From the NCBI RefSeq assembly GCF_004114795.1, contig NZ_CP035311.1:3534001-3598000 (forward strand): 64,000 bases of DNA, written 5' to 3'. Of this stretch, positions 57,301 through 64,000 are shown piece by piece. The stretch's first letter is position 1. Every line of letters begins with the position of its first letter. Made by a program: the position numbers and the translations under genes. The notes below the pieces were generated by a model. The model was not told where the DNA came from. It saw nothing but the letters and a program-made list of their open reading frames with translations, and did no database searches. Source of the stretch: Janthinobacterium sp. 17J80-10. Its GTDB lineage: Bacteria > Pseudomonadota > Gammaproteobacteria > Burkholderiales > Burkholderiaceae_D.

Positions 57301-59030
57301 GCGATGGCAACGATACCCTGGTGGGCGGCAACGGCTTTGACACCCTCAACGGCGGCCTCGGCACCGACTTTGCCGATTACACGGCCCTGGCCGTGGCAGT
57401 CAATGTCAACCTCGCCACCGGCATTGCGTCTGCCGATGGCTCGGGCGCAACCGACACCCTGATCGGCATCGACAATATCCTGGGCGGCACCGGCAACGAT
57501 ACCCTGATGGGGGACGCCAACGGCAACCGCCTCGAAGGCCGCAATGGCAACGATTCGCTGGTCGGTGGCGCTGGCAATGACACCTTCCTGGGCGGCAATG
57601 GCGCTGACACCCTGGATGGCGGCATCGGCACCGACTTCCTCGACTACAGCACGGCTACCGGAGCTGTCACCGTGAATCTTGCCACCGGCACGACCAGCGA
57701 TGACGGCAGCGGCGCGGTGGATACCTTCACCGGCATGGAATACCTGATCGGTGGCTCGGCGGGCGACTTCCTCACGGGCGATGCGGCCAACAACCGCATC
57801 GAGGGCCGTAACGGCAACGATTCCCTCGTCGGGGCCGATGGCAGCGACACGCTGACGGGCGATGCAGGCAACGATACCCTCGATGGCGGCAATGCGGCCG
57901 ATACCCTGATCGGTGGCGCAGGCGCGGATGTCATGGATGGCGGCGCCGGCATCGATGTGCTCGATTACCGCCTGCAGACCGGTGGCGTCAATGCCAACCT
58001 GCTCACAGGCACCGCCTCCAACGATGGCAGCGGCAGCATCGATACCCTGGCCAACTTCGAGAACATGATTGGCGGCACCGGGTCCGACACCCTGACGGGC
58101 GATGCCGGCAACAACCGCATCGAAGGCTTGTCGGGCAATGACAATATCGATGGCGGCGATGGCGCCGATACCCTGATCGGTGGTTTGGGTGCCGACACCA
58201 TCGATGGCGGCGCGGGCGTGGACATGCTCGACTATGTCGGCGTGGCCGGCGCCGTCACGGTGAACCTGGCCACTGGCATCGTCACCGATGGCACCGGCTC
58301 CACCGACACCATTGCCAATATCGAGAACGTCAATGGCGGCAGTGCTGGCGACAACATTACCGGCAATGCCGGCAACAACCGCATCGATGGCAGCTTTGGC
58401 AGCGACAGCCTGTCGGGTGGCGATGGCAACGATACCCTCATCGGCGGCACCGGCTTTGATACCCTCAATGGCGGCAATGGCATCGACCTGGTCGATTACA
58501 CCGCCATGACGGGAGCGGTGACGGTGAACCTGGGCACCGGCACGGCTTCCGACAGCACCGGCGGGACTGACACCCTGCTCAACGTGGAATATGTCAATGG
58601 CGGATCTGCCGGCGACACCCTCATCGGCAATGCGGCCAACAACCGCATCGAGGGTCGCAATGGCAATGACACCATCACAGGGGCGGCGGGCAACGATACC
58701 TTGATTGGCGGCGCCGGCAATGACGTCTTCCGCTTCGTCACCACGGCGGACGGCAGCGATACCTTGAGCGACTTCACCTCGGGCACGGATACGATCGCCG
58801 TCGTGGCGGGCAACTTCGGCCTGACGGCCGGGGCGGCAGTCACCCTCCTGTCGGGGGCCAGCACGCCCACGGTGTCGGGCACGGGGGCGCAGTTCCTGTA
58901 CAACACCACGTCGGGCGCCTTGTTCTTTGACCGCGATGGCACGGGCAGCACTTATGCCGCGACCCAGATCGCCACCCTGGCCGGATCCAAGATGCTTGTG
59001 GCGGCTGACATCCAGGTCGTGGCGGGATAG
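54330..59030 (+). CDS. RTX calcium-binding protein 3 (1566 residues)
   Basis: Same plan as RTX protein 1. The family N-domain (1-~125, FWGLSPGIYTVATPTHT, LSNGYTAQ) is followed by nonapeptide repeats. Among them is an embedded unit [20 protein letters not shown]...VITDF...GGDQLDLTDVLGGLGSYGYDYS that recurs in the gene at 59382. It ends with the shared ~598-codon module and secretion region. No catalytic domain seen. Strong terminator follows. Confidence 0.9.
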   Translation: MAVFNASNSSVSIDTRNSAFWGLSPGIYTVATPTHTLSQYQENLSNGYTAQVLGSDLNYDSISSPGFHIPVSGNITQIVLRDNFGITVYEFTGISTTVQYIKSVLNNGGTWHDILSTVLSGDDTLSGSATSDYLEGFSGNDSIFGYNGNDTMDGGIGRDTIFGNAGNDSLIGGDGDDYLYGGSGYDTVRGGSGNDLIVDNYDSFNFTYEGGGEFYGDGGNDIFNIESDVASYVNGGGDDDSVSIRVASGSTVYGGSGNDMLGGRYLDNLLLDGGDGDDFLSGSEEEDANWTIIGGLGNDVIRVAGTGHMINAGAGDDIIDLVVTGFTPNRAGSATITTGSGSDTVKLSLRAIELGYTAPVITDFTAGAGGDQLDLTDVLGGLGSYGYDYSSPFENGWLRLISSGNDTLLQFDSNGAADGGEWTTLVTLNNVTPAQLDLRTNFNPSLNDGDFSIVGTDGDDTISDLQSPNSNYAGTGNDTIQGLAGNDFLDGGYAGADSLLGGDGNDTLFGFGDNDVLDGGDGTDRIFGGFGDDLIIGGAGNDVGYGTIVYKNNTYFEDGGLFGEAGNDTLDGGDGNDRLNGGTGDDSLLGGFGDDTLSGGYGYDTLRGGDGADSLQDEDEGAVLYGEGGNDTITVYGSFSAFADGGTDNDRIFVYNATNSTMVGGMGNDTFGGGGTGFVIYGGDGDDVVNEPYASQNMNWAINGEAGNDYVRVLGTGHIIDGGTGNDTIAGGMYGSTINGGADIDTLDYSNIGTGITIDLSAGIANYSSGGVAANAISNIENIIGGLGNNALTGDALANRIEGRNGHDSLVGSGGSDTLVGGGGDDTLDGGLGTDVADYGDMTTAVTASLWDGHASNDGSGGWDTLLNIENIAGGSGNDTLAGDTNGNRLEGRNGNDSLFGDFGADILSGGAGIDTLNGGAGTDVADYRDVVAGVNVNLGTGMTINDGEGGSDTLIAIENIIGGAGNDTLTGDALANRIEGRAGNDNLVGGDGNDTLVGGNGFDTLNGGLGTDFADYTALAVAVNVNLATGIASADGSGATDTLIGIDNILGGTGNDTLMGDANGNRLEGRNGNDSLVGGAGNDTFLGGNGADTLDGGIGTDFLDYSTATGAVTVNLATGTTSDDGSGAVDTFTGMEYLIGGSAGDFLTGDAANNRIEGRNGNDSLVGADGSDTLTGDAGNDTLDGGNAADTLIGGAGADVMDGGAGIDVLDYRLQTGGVNANLLTGTASNDGSGSIDTLANFENMIGGTGSDTLTGDAGNNRIEGLSGNDNIDGGDGADTLIGGLGADTIDGGAGVDMLDYVGVAGAVTVNLATGIVTDGTGSTDTIANIENVNGGSAGDNITGNAGNNRIDGSFGSDSLSGGDGNDTLIGGTGFDTLNGGNGIDLVDYTAMTGAVTVNLGTGTASDSTGGTDTLLNVEYVNGGSAGDTLIGNAANNRIEGRNGNDTITGAAGNDTLIGGAGNDVFRFVTTADGSDTLSDFTSGTDTIAVVAGNFGLTAGAAVTLLSGASTPTVSGTGAQFLYNTTSGALFFDRDGTGSTYAATQIATLAGSKMLVAADIQVVAG
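57237..59030 (+). repeat. shared C-terminal RTX module, copy 3
   Basis: 598 codons nearly identical to copies at 47446 and 52350; closest in the middle (LDYVGVAGAVTVNLATGIVT) to copy 1. Confidence 0.9.
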
Positions 59031-59095
59031 CTGAATGATTTTCTTGTATCGCACACGGTGTAGACCATTACAACGTTGCCAATAGTTACGCCTAG

Positions 59096-59137
59096 AAAAA
59101 ACCGGCCAATCACCAAAATAGATTGGCCGGTTTTTTG
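59096..59137 (+). terminator. intrinsic terminator after RTX gene 3
   Basis: ACCGGCCAATC and GATTGGCCGGT pair perfectly over a 9-base loop, with a run of A before and TTTTT after. Confidence 0.92.
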
Positions 59138-59309
59138 TTAACCCGATCCCCGCCTTTATTATCAAAACGAAATGCCATTCAAATAACTGATTGCGGTCTT
59201 GAGTACTATTACCTGTTTTTGTCACAAACCTGCGACAAAAATTTTACAAAGTTTTATGGAATCAAAGACTTATAAAGGATTTACAGGTTTTTATCTTTTA
59301 TTTCTTTGC

Positions 59310-59315
59310 TACACT
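59310..59315 (+). promoter_or_regulatory. possible extended -10 of RTX gene 4
   Basis: TACACT preceded by TG and one base, in an AT-rich stretch 67 bases before the start codon. The -35 region is poor. Confidence 0.4.
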
Positions 59316-59381
59316 GTTTCCAAATTACATGAGTAATTTTTAATCACTCCGCTCTGACCCCTCGTTCTTTCAAGGCCCCCT

Positions 59382-62300
59382 ATGCCAACGTATAACGGCA
59401 CCAACGATCCCGAAACCATCCTCGGCAGCGCCGGCTTTGACAGTATCAATGGCAACGGTGGTGCCGATACCATTTACGGTGGCGGGGGCGGCGATTACAT
59501 CGAGGATCACAGTTCCGGCAATGTGATTTATGGCGACTTGTATGGAACGGATCCCGCCGATCGCGGCGACGGCGGCAATGACACCATCATCGTTGGCCTC
59601 GGCAATACGGTGCAAGCCGGCAGCGGCAACGATGTCGTTACCAGCGATGGCAGCTCCACACTGGATGGTGGAATCGGCAATGACATACTCCGCTCACTGA
59701 GCGGCACCAGCACCCTCATCGGCGGTTTTGGCAACGATACGCTGCGCGGGTCCGGCACCATCTGGACGGATGATACTGATACCGGCACTGTCCGTGTCGG
59801 CGGCGATACCGTCATGGTTTCCTACCTGGACCGCGTCGCCAACGGCCAGTACAACATCCAGGACTTCAAGAGTGGGGCTGCCGGCGATACTCTGTCGCTG
59901 CATCTCCTGTTCACGGAAATCGCCGCCAACGGCTACAACGGACTGAACCCGTTGATCGACGTTCTGGCATACGAACTCGATGGCACACGCATGGTGCAGA
60001 CGACTTCGGACACGATCGGCAATAACAGCTGGCTGCGTTTTCGCCAGGTGGGCGCCGATGCCTATATCGAAGTCGATGCCACCGGTCCGTCGGACGGCAG
60101 CGCCTATGCGACCGTCGCGGTTCTCACCGGTGTCAACATCAATGACCTGGCATCGACCAACTTCGACCCGCCCTTCAACCTCAACGGCGTGGTGCTGCAT
60201 GCAAACCTGACCGGCACCGATGGCAACGACACATATTTTGTGCTGGACGGTAACGACACCATCGATGGCGGCGCAGGCAACGATACTATCCGCAGCACCT
60301 ATGGCAACGACAGCGTCGATGGCGGCACAGGTGCCGACGTCATCTATGGCGGATTCGGTAATGACACACTGAACGCCGGGGCGAGCGGCGGCGACTACCT
60401 GTATGGCGAAGACGGCGATGACCTGATCACGGCATCGTTTGGAACTGCCTCGATCGATGCCGGCGCCGGCATGGACACCATTATCACCGCTGCAGGCAAT
60501 GACACGGTTTATGGTGGCGCGGGCAAGGACCTCATTACGGCAGGCACCGGCGATGATTATCTGTTCGGCGGCGATGCCGAAGACACGATTGATGGCGGCG
60601 CAGGGCGAAACTATCTGAGCGGCGATGCCGGCGATGACCGCCTTTGGGCGGGCGTCACCAATGTCAGTTTCGGCGCCACACGCAGCGATGTCACTTATAC
60701 GGTCATCGCTAACGACTTGCTGGGAAATTATCTGAGCGGCGGCGCCGGTGCCGACACCCTGATCGGCGGCGACGGCAACGACACGCTATCCGGAGACGAT
60801 GGGCAATTGACCGCGTTTGCCAATGCCGGCAATGATGTCATCAACGCAGGCAACAGCGGACACTGGGTGGACGCCGGAAGCGGAGACGATTCAGTGAACG
60901 TCGGCGGCGCCTCCACCATTGCGGGCGGTGACGGCAATGACACGATCATTGCAGGCGGCGCTTCCATCATCACTGCCGGCAATGGCAACGATTACATTGC
61001 CGTATCCGAGAATGCCAGCGTAATCGACGCGGGCGCAGGCAATGATGTCATTAATCTGGAATTCAACATTCAAACCGGTTCGGCCGCCATCACCACAGGA
61101 ACCGGTAGCGACACCATTCATTTGTCGCTGCGCGCGGTAGAAGCCGGACGCACTGTTCCCGTCATCACCGACTTCACCACCGGCGCAGGCGGCGACAAGC
61201 TCGACCTGACCGCAGTGCTGGGGCGTCTTGCGCAGCTGGGCTATGACTACAGCAATCCCTTCACCAATGGCTGGATGCGCCTGACGGCTTCAGGCAGCAA
61301 TACCCTCCTTGAAGTCGATACCAACGGCACGGCCGGCGGTGAGCAATGGACCACGCTGGCCACATTCAACAGCACCACGCCAGCCAGCTTTACCAAGGAT
61401 AACTTCGTCTACAACATTGCCCCCACAGGCAACCTGACACCCACCACCTTCACCGGCACGCTCGCTTCCGAAAGTGCCGAGGGTTGGGATGGCGCCGACA
61501 CCATGACCGGTGATGGCGGCAACGACTTGCTTGATGGCGGTTTCGGCGGCAATGATGCACTTGGCGGCGGCGACGGCAACGATACCCTGTTCGGCTTCAC
61601 CGGCAATGACACGCTTGACGGCGGTCTGGGCAACGACGGTATTTATGGCGGTGCCGGCAATGACAGCATTCTGGGCGGCGCCGGTGACGATCAGGGCAGC
61701 TATCTCGTCTACAAGGGAACCGCTTACAACGGCGGCCTGTACGGCGAGGCGGGCAATGACACCATCGATGGCGGCGACGGGGCTGACAATATCTATGGCG
61801 GCAGCGGCGACGACTCCCTGCTGGGCGGAACCGGCAACGATTACATGATCGGCGAAACAGGTTTCGACACCCTGCGCGGTGGCGACGGTACCGATTACCT
61901 GTATGACGACGCCGGCGGCGGTATGCTGTATGGCGATGCCGGCAATGACAACCTTACTGCCAGCGGCACCGTTGCCAGCTTGCTCGACGGGGGTGCCGAC
62001 AATGACACCATTTCACTGACCGTCAACAATTCCACCGTGCTGGGCGGCACCGGCAATGACTCGATCAATGGCATGTATGCCGCCACCCTGACGGTGGACG
62101 GCGGCGAAGGCGACGACTTCATCTATTCCGAGTACCAGTCCTGGGCAGCCAACTGGACCATTGCCGGCGGCCTGGGCAACGACACGATCCGGGTGGCCGG
62201 CACTGGGCACGCGATCGACGGTGGCGCCGGCAACGACATCATCGACCTGGAGTTCTCCCAATACAATTACACCGGCACCGGCACCATCACCACCGGTGCT

Positions 62301-64000
62301 GACAGCGATACGGTCAAACTATCCTTGCGCACGCTGGAAGCAAGCCACATCGCCCCGGTCATCACCGACTTCACCACCGGTATCGGCGGCGACAAGCTGG
62401 ACCTGACCGCGGTGCTGGGGCGTCTTGCGCAGCTGGGCTATGACTACAGCAATCCCTTCACCAATGGCTGGATGCGCCTGACGGCTTCAGGCAGCAATAC
62501 CCTCCTTGAAGTCGATACCAACGGCACGACCGGCGGTGAACAATGGATCACGCTCGTGATCCTGAATAATGTCACGCCTGGGCAAGTCGATCTATCGGCC
62601 AATCTGATCCCGCCACTTGGCGGGGGTGGGGTCAGCATCATCGGCACATCTGGCAACGAAACCATTTCTGATACGCAGCCTATTGCAGGTGTGTACACAG
62701 GCTTGGGAAATGATTCCGTGCAAGGCATGGCGGGCAACGATCTTATTGACGGTGGTAGCGGTGGTGCCGATAGCCTGCAAGGCGGCGACGGTAACGACAC
62801 GTTATTTGGTTTTGGTGAAGACGATACGCTTGACGGCGGCCTGGGCAACGATGCGATTTATGGCGGCGCAGGCAATGACAGCATTCTGGGCGGCGCCGGC
62901 GACGATCAGTCCGGCAATCTGACTTACAAGGGAACCAGTTACAACGGCGGCCTGTACGGCGAGGCCGGCAATGACACCATCGATGGCGGCGACGGGGCTG
63001 ACAATATCTATGGCGGCAGCGGCGACGATTCCCTGCTGGGCGGAACCGGCAACGATTACATGATCGGCGAAACAGGTTTCGACACCCTGCGCGGTGGCGA
63101 CGGTATCGATTACCTGTATGACGACGCGGACGGTGGCATGCTGTATGGCGATGCTGGCAATGACAACCTCACTGCCAGCGGCACCGTTGCCAGCTTGCTC
63201 GACGGGGGTGCCGACAATGACACCATTTCATTGACCGTCAACAATTCCACCGTGCTGGGCGGCACCGGCAATGACTCGATCAATGGCATGTATGCCGCCA
63301 CCCTGACGGTGGACGGCGGCGAAGGCGACGACTTCATCTATTCCGAGTACCAGTCCTGGGCAGCCAACTGGACCATTGCCGGCGGCCTGGGCAACGACAC
63401 GATCCGGGTGGCCGGCATTGGGCACGCGATCGACGGTGGCGCCGGCAATGACATCATCGATCTGGAGTTCTCCCAATACAATTACACCGGCACGGGCACC
63501 ATCACCACCGGTGCTGACAGCGATACGGTCAAACTGTCCTTGCGCACGCTGGAAGCAAACCACATCGCCCCGGTCATCACCGACTTCACCACCGGCGCAG
63601 GCGGCGACAAGCTGGACCTGACCGCGGTGCTGGGCCGCCTGGCGCAACTGGGCTATGACTACAGCAATCCCTTCACCAATGGCTGGATGCGCCTGACAGC
63701 TTCAGGCAGCAATACCCTCCTCGAAGTCGATAGCTCCGGTCCAGGCAATGGCGAACAATGGACCACGCTGGCGACGATGCAGAATACGTCACCGCAAGCA
63801 TTTACCAGTCAGAACTTTGTTGACGACATTTCCCCGACCGGGTTCGCAGTCGGGCAAAGTTTGTCGGGCAACACTGGGCCGGATACATTGGCAGGCGCTG
63901 ACGGCAACGACACACTCAGCGGTGCTGACAACAACGACTTGCTTGATGGCGGTTTCGGCGGCAATGATGCACTTAGCGGCGGCGACGGCAACGATACCCT
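59382..64000 (+). CDS. RTX calcium-binding protein 4 (3' end outside window)
   Basis: Open from ATG 59382 ([16 protein letters not shown]) to the window edge, so at least 1539 residues. It lacks the N-domain of the other three and starts straight into GGxGxDxI nonapeptide repeats. It contains ~400-residue tandem units, each with [20 protein letters not shown] and [20 protein letters not shown]. No enzymatic domain in the visible part. AAGG lies before the ATG. Confidence 0.88.
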   Translation, partial: MPTYNGTNDPETILGSAGFDSINGNGGADTIYGGGGGDYIEDHSSGNVIYGDLYGTDPADRGDGGNDTIIVGLGNTVQAGSGNDVVTSDGSSTLDGGIGNDILRSLSGTSTLIGGFGNDTLRGSGTIWTDDTDTGTVRVGGDTVMVSYLDRVANGQYNIQDFKSGAAGDTLSLHLLFTEIAANGYNGLNPLIDVLAYELDGTRMVQTTSDTIGNNSWLRFRQVGADAYIEVDATGPSDGSAYATVAVLTGVNINDLASTNFDPPFNLNGVVLHANLTGTDGNDTYFVLDGNDTIDGGAGNDTIRSTYGNDSVDGGTGADVIYGGFGNDTLNAGASGGDYLYGEDGDDLITASFGTASIDAGAGMDTIITAAGNDTVYGGAGKDLITAGTGDDYLFGGDAEDTIDGGAGRNYLSGDAGDDRLWAGVTNVSFGATRSDVTYTVIANDLLGNYLSGGAGADTLIGGDGNDTLSGDDGQLTAFANAGNDVINAGNSGHWVDAGSGDDSVNVGGASTIAGGDGNDTIIAGGASIITAGNGNDYIAVSENASVIDAGAGNDVINLEFNIQTGSAAITTGTGSDTIHLSLRAVEAGRTVPVITDFTTGAGGDKLDLTAVLGRLAQLGYDYSNPFTNGWMRLTASGSNTLLEVDTNGTAGGEQWTTLATFNSTTPASFTKDNFVYNIAPTGNLTPTTFTGTLASESAEGWDGADTMTGDGGNDLLDGGFGGNDALGGGDGNDTLFGFTGNDTLDGGLGNDGIYGGAGNDSILGGAGDDQGSYLVYKGTAYNGGLYGEAGNDTIDGGDGADNIYGGSGDDSLLGGTGNDYMIGETGFDTLRGGDGTDYLYDDAGGGMLYGDAGNDNLTASGTVASLLDGGADNDTISLTVNNSTVLGGTGNDSINGMYAATLTVDGGEGDDFIYSEYQSWAANWTIAGGLGNDTIRVAGTGHAIDGGAGNDIIDLEFSQYNYTGTGTITTGADSDTVKLSLRTLEASHIAPVITDFTTGIGGDKLDLTAVLGRLAQLGYDYSNPFTNGWMRLTASGSNTLLEVDTNGTTGGEQWITLVILNNVTPGQVDLSANLIPPLGGGGVSIIGTSGNETISDTQPIAGVYTGLGNDSVQGMAGNDLIDGGSGGADSLQGGDGNDTLFGFGEDDTLDGGLGNDAIYGGAGNDSILGGAGDDQSGNLTYKGTSYNGGLYGEAGNDTIDGGDGADNIYGGSGDDSLLGGTGNDYMIGETGFDTLRGGDGIDYLYDDADGGMLYGDAGNDNLTASGTVASLLDGGADNDTISLTVNNSTVLGGTGNDSINGMYAATLTVDGGEGDDFIYSEYQSWAANWTIAGGLGNDTIRVAGIGHAIDGGAGNDIIDLEFSQYNYTGTGTITTGADSDTVKLSLRTLEANHIAPVITDFTTGAGGDKLDLTAVLGRLAQLGYDYSNPFTNGWMRLTASGSNTLLEVDSSGPGNGEQWTTLATMQNTSPQAFTSQNFVDDISPTGFAVGQSLSGNTGPDTLAGADGNDTLSGADNNDLLDGGFGGNDALSGGDGNDT
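61191..64000 (+). repeat. ~1.2-kb tandem repeats in RTX gene 4
   Basis: The marker GGCGACAAGC recurs in frame at 61191, 62388 and 63603, giving units of 1197 and 1215 bases and a third unit cut by the window edge. Long stretches such as 61930-62340 and 63140-63550 are almost identical. Confidence 0.9.

Larger units (their letters stand above)
59031..59381. other. 351-bp intergenic region between RTX genes 3 and 4
   Basis: Holds a terminator for gene 3 (59096-59137) and an AT-rich promoter region for gene 4. No gene seen on either strand beyond antisense extensions of the repeat region. Confidence 0.6.

Noticed and set aside
56568-59225. 885-codon minus-strand frame opposite RTX protein 3
   Set aside because: Same repeat artefact; the frame also runs through the intrinsic terminator of the real gene.

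Overview
The window is GC-rich betaproteobacterial chromosome, most likely Burkholderiales and plausibly Oxalobacteraceae (Massilia/Herbaspirillum-like). This rests on the style of DnaE, TrhO and the Kps proteins, the codon use, and the large RTX proteins. The genus is an inference and was not tested by any search.

Layout. (1) 1-7.3 kb holds the 3' end of dnaE, a convergent family 2 glycosyltransferase, trhO, an unlisted 35-codon membrane micro-ORF, and a translationally coupled trio (alpha/beta hydrolase, cytochrome P450, small membrane protein). (2) 7.67-42.5 kb is an ABC-transporter-dependent (Kps-type) capsule locus. Export genes sit at both ends: manC, kpsE, kpsM and kpsT on the left; a Wza/KpsD lipoprotein, a single-module KpsC and KpsS on the right. 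Between them lie glycosyltransferases (several are two-domain fusions), precursor genes (ugd, gmd, fcl, cysC) and decoration genes: methyltransferases, a PhyH dioxygenase, a WcbI-GSCFA fusion, a DUF1796 protein and a secreted beta-helix protein. No Wzx or Wzy was seen. (3) 42.8-64 kb is a cluster of giant RTX calcium-binding proteins. Three share a new-looking ~125-residue N-terminal domain and an almost identical ~600-codon C-terminal module, and one of them carries a serralysin-type zinc protease domain. A glycosyltransferase sits between the first two. A fourth RTX gene runs off the right edge.

How it may work. ManC-Gmd-Fcl would give GDP-L-fucose, Ugd UDP-glucuronate and CysC PAPS, so a fucose- and uronate-containing, possibly sulfated polymer is predicted. 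KpsC and KpsS would build the Kdo linker, and KpsMTE plus the outer-membrane lipoprotein would export the chain.

The most interesting element is a pair of adjacent proteins at 13.3-17.7 kb. One is sulfotransferase-like domain, long helix, beta domain. The other is a FkbM-like methyltransferase, 14 almost identical 21-residue helical repeats, and a second methyltransferase-like domain. The architecture recalls the WbdD coiled-coil ruler that sets O-antigen length in E. coli O9a. I propose it as a repeat-number-tunable capsule length ruler; this is an inference.

Signs of transfer. From about 16.8 to 23 kb the DNA turns AT-rich. The region contains a 327-bp internally deleted IS4-type element with matching terminal inverted repeats. 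A second AT-rich insert (the PhyH gene) separates gmd from fcl.
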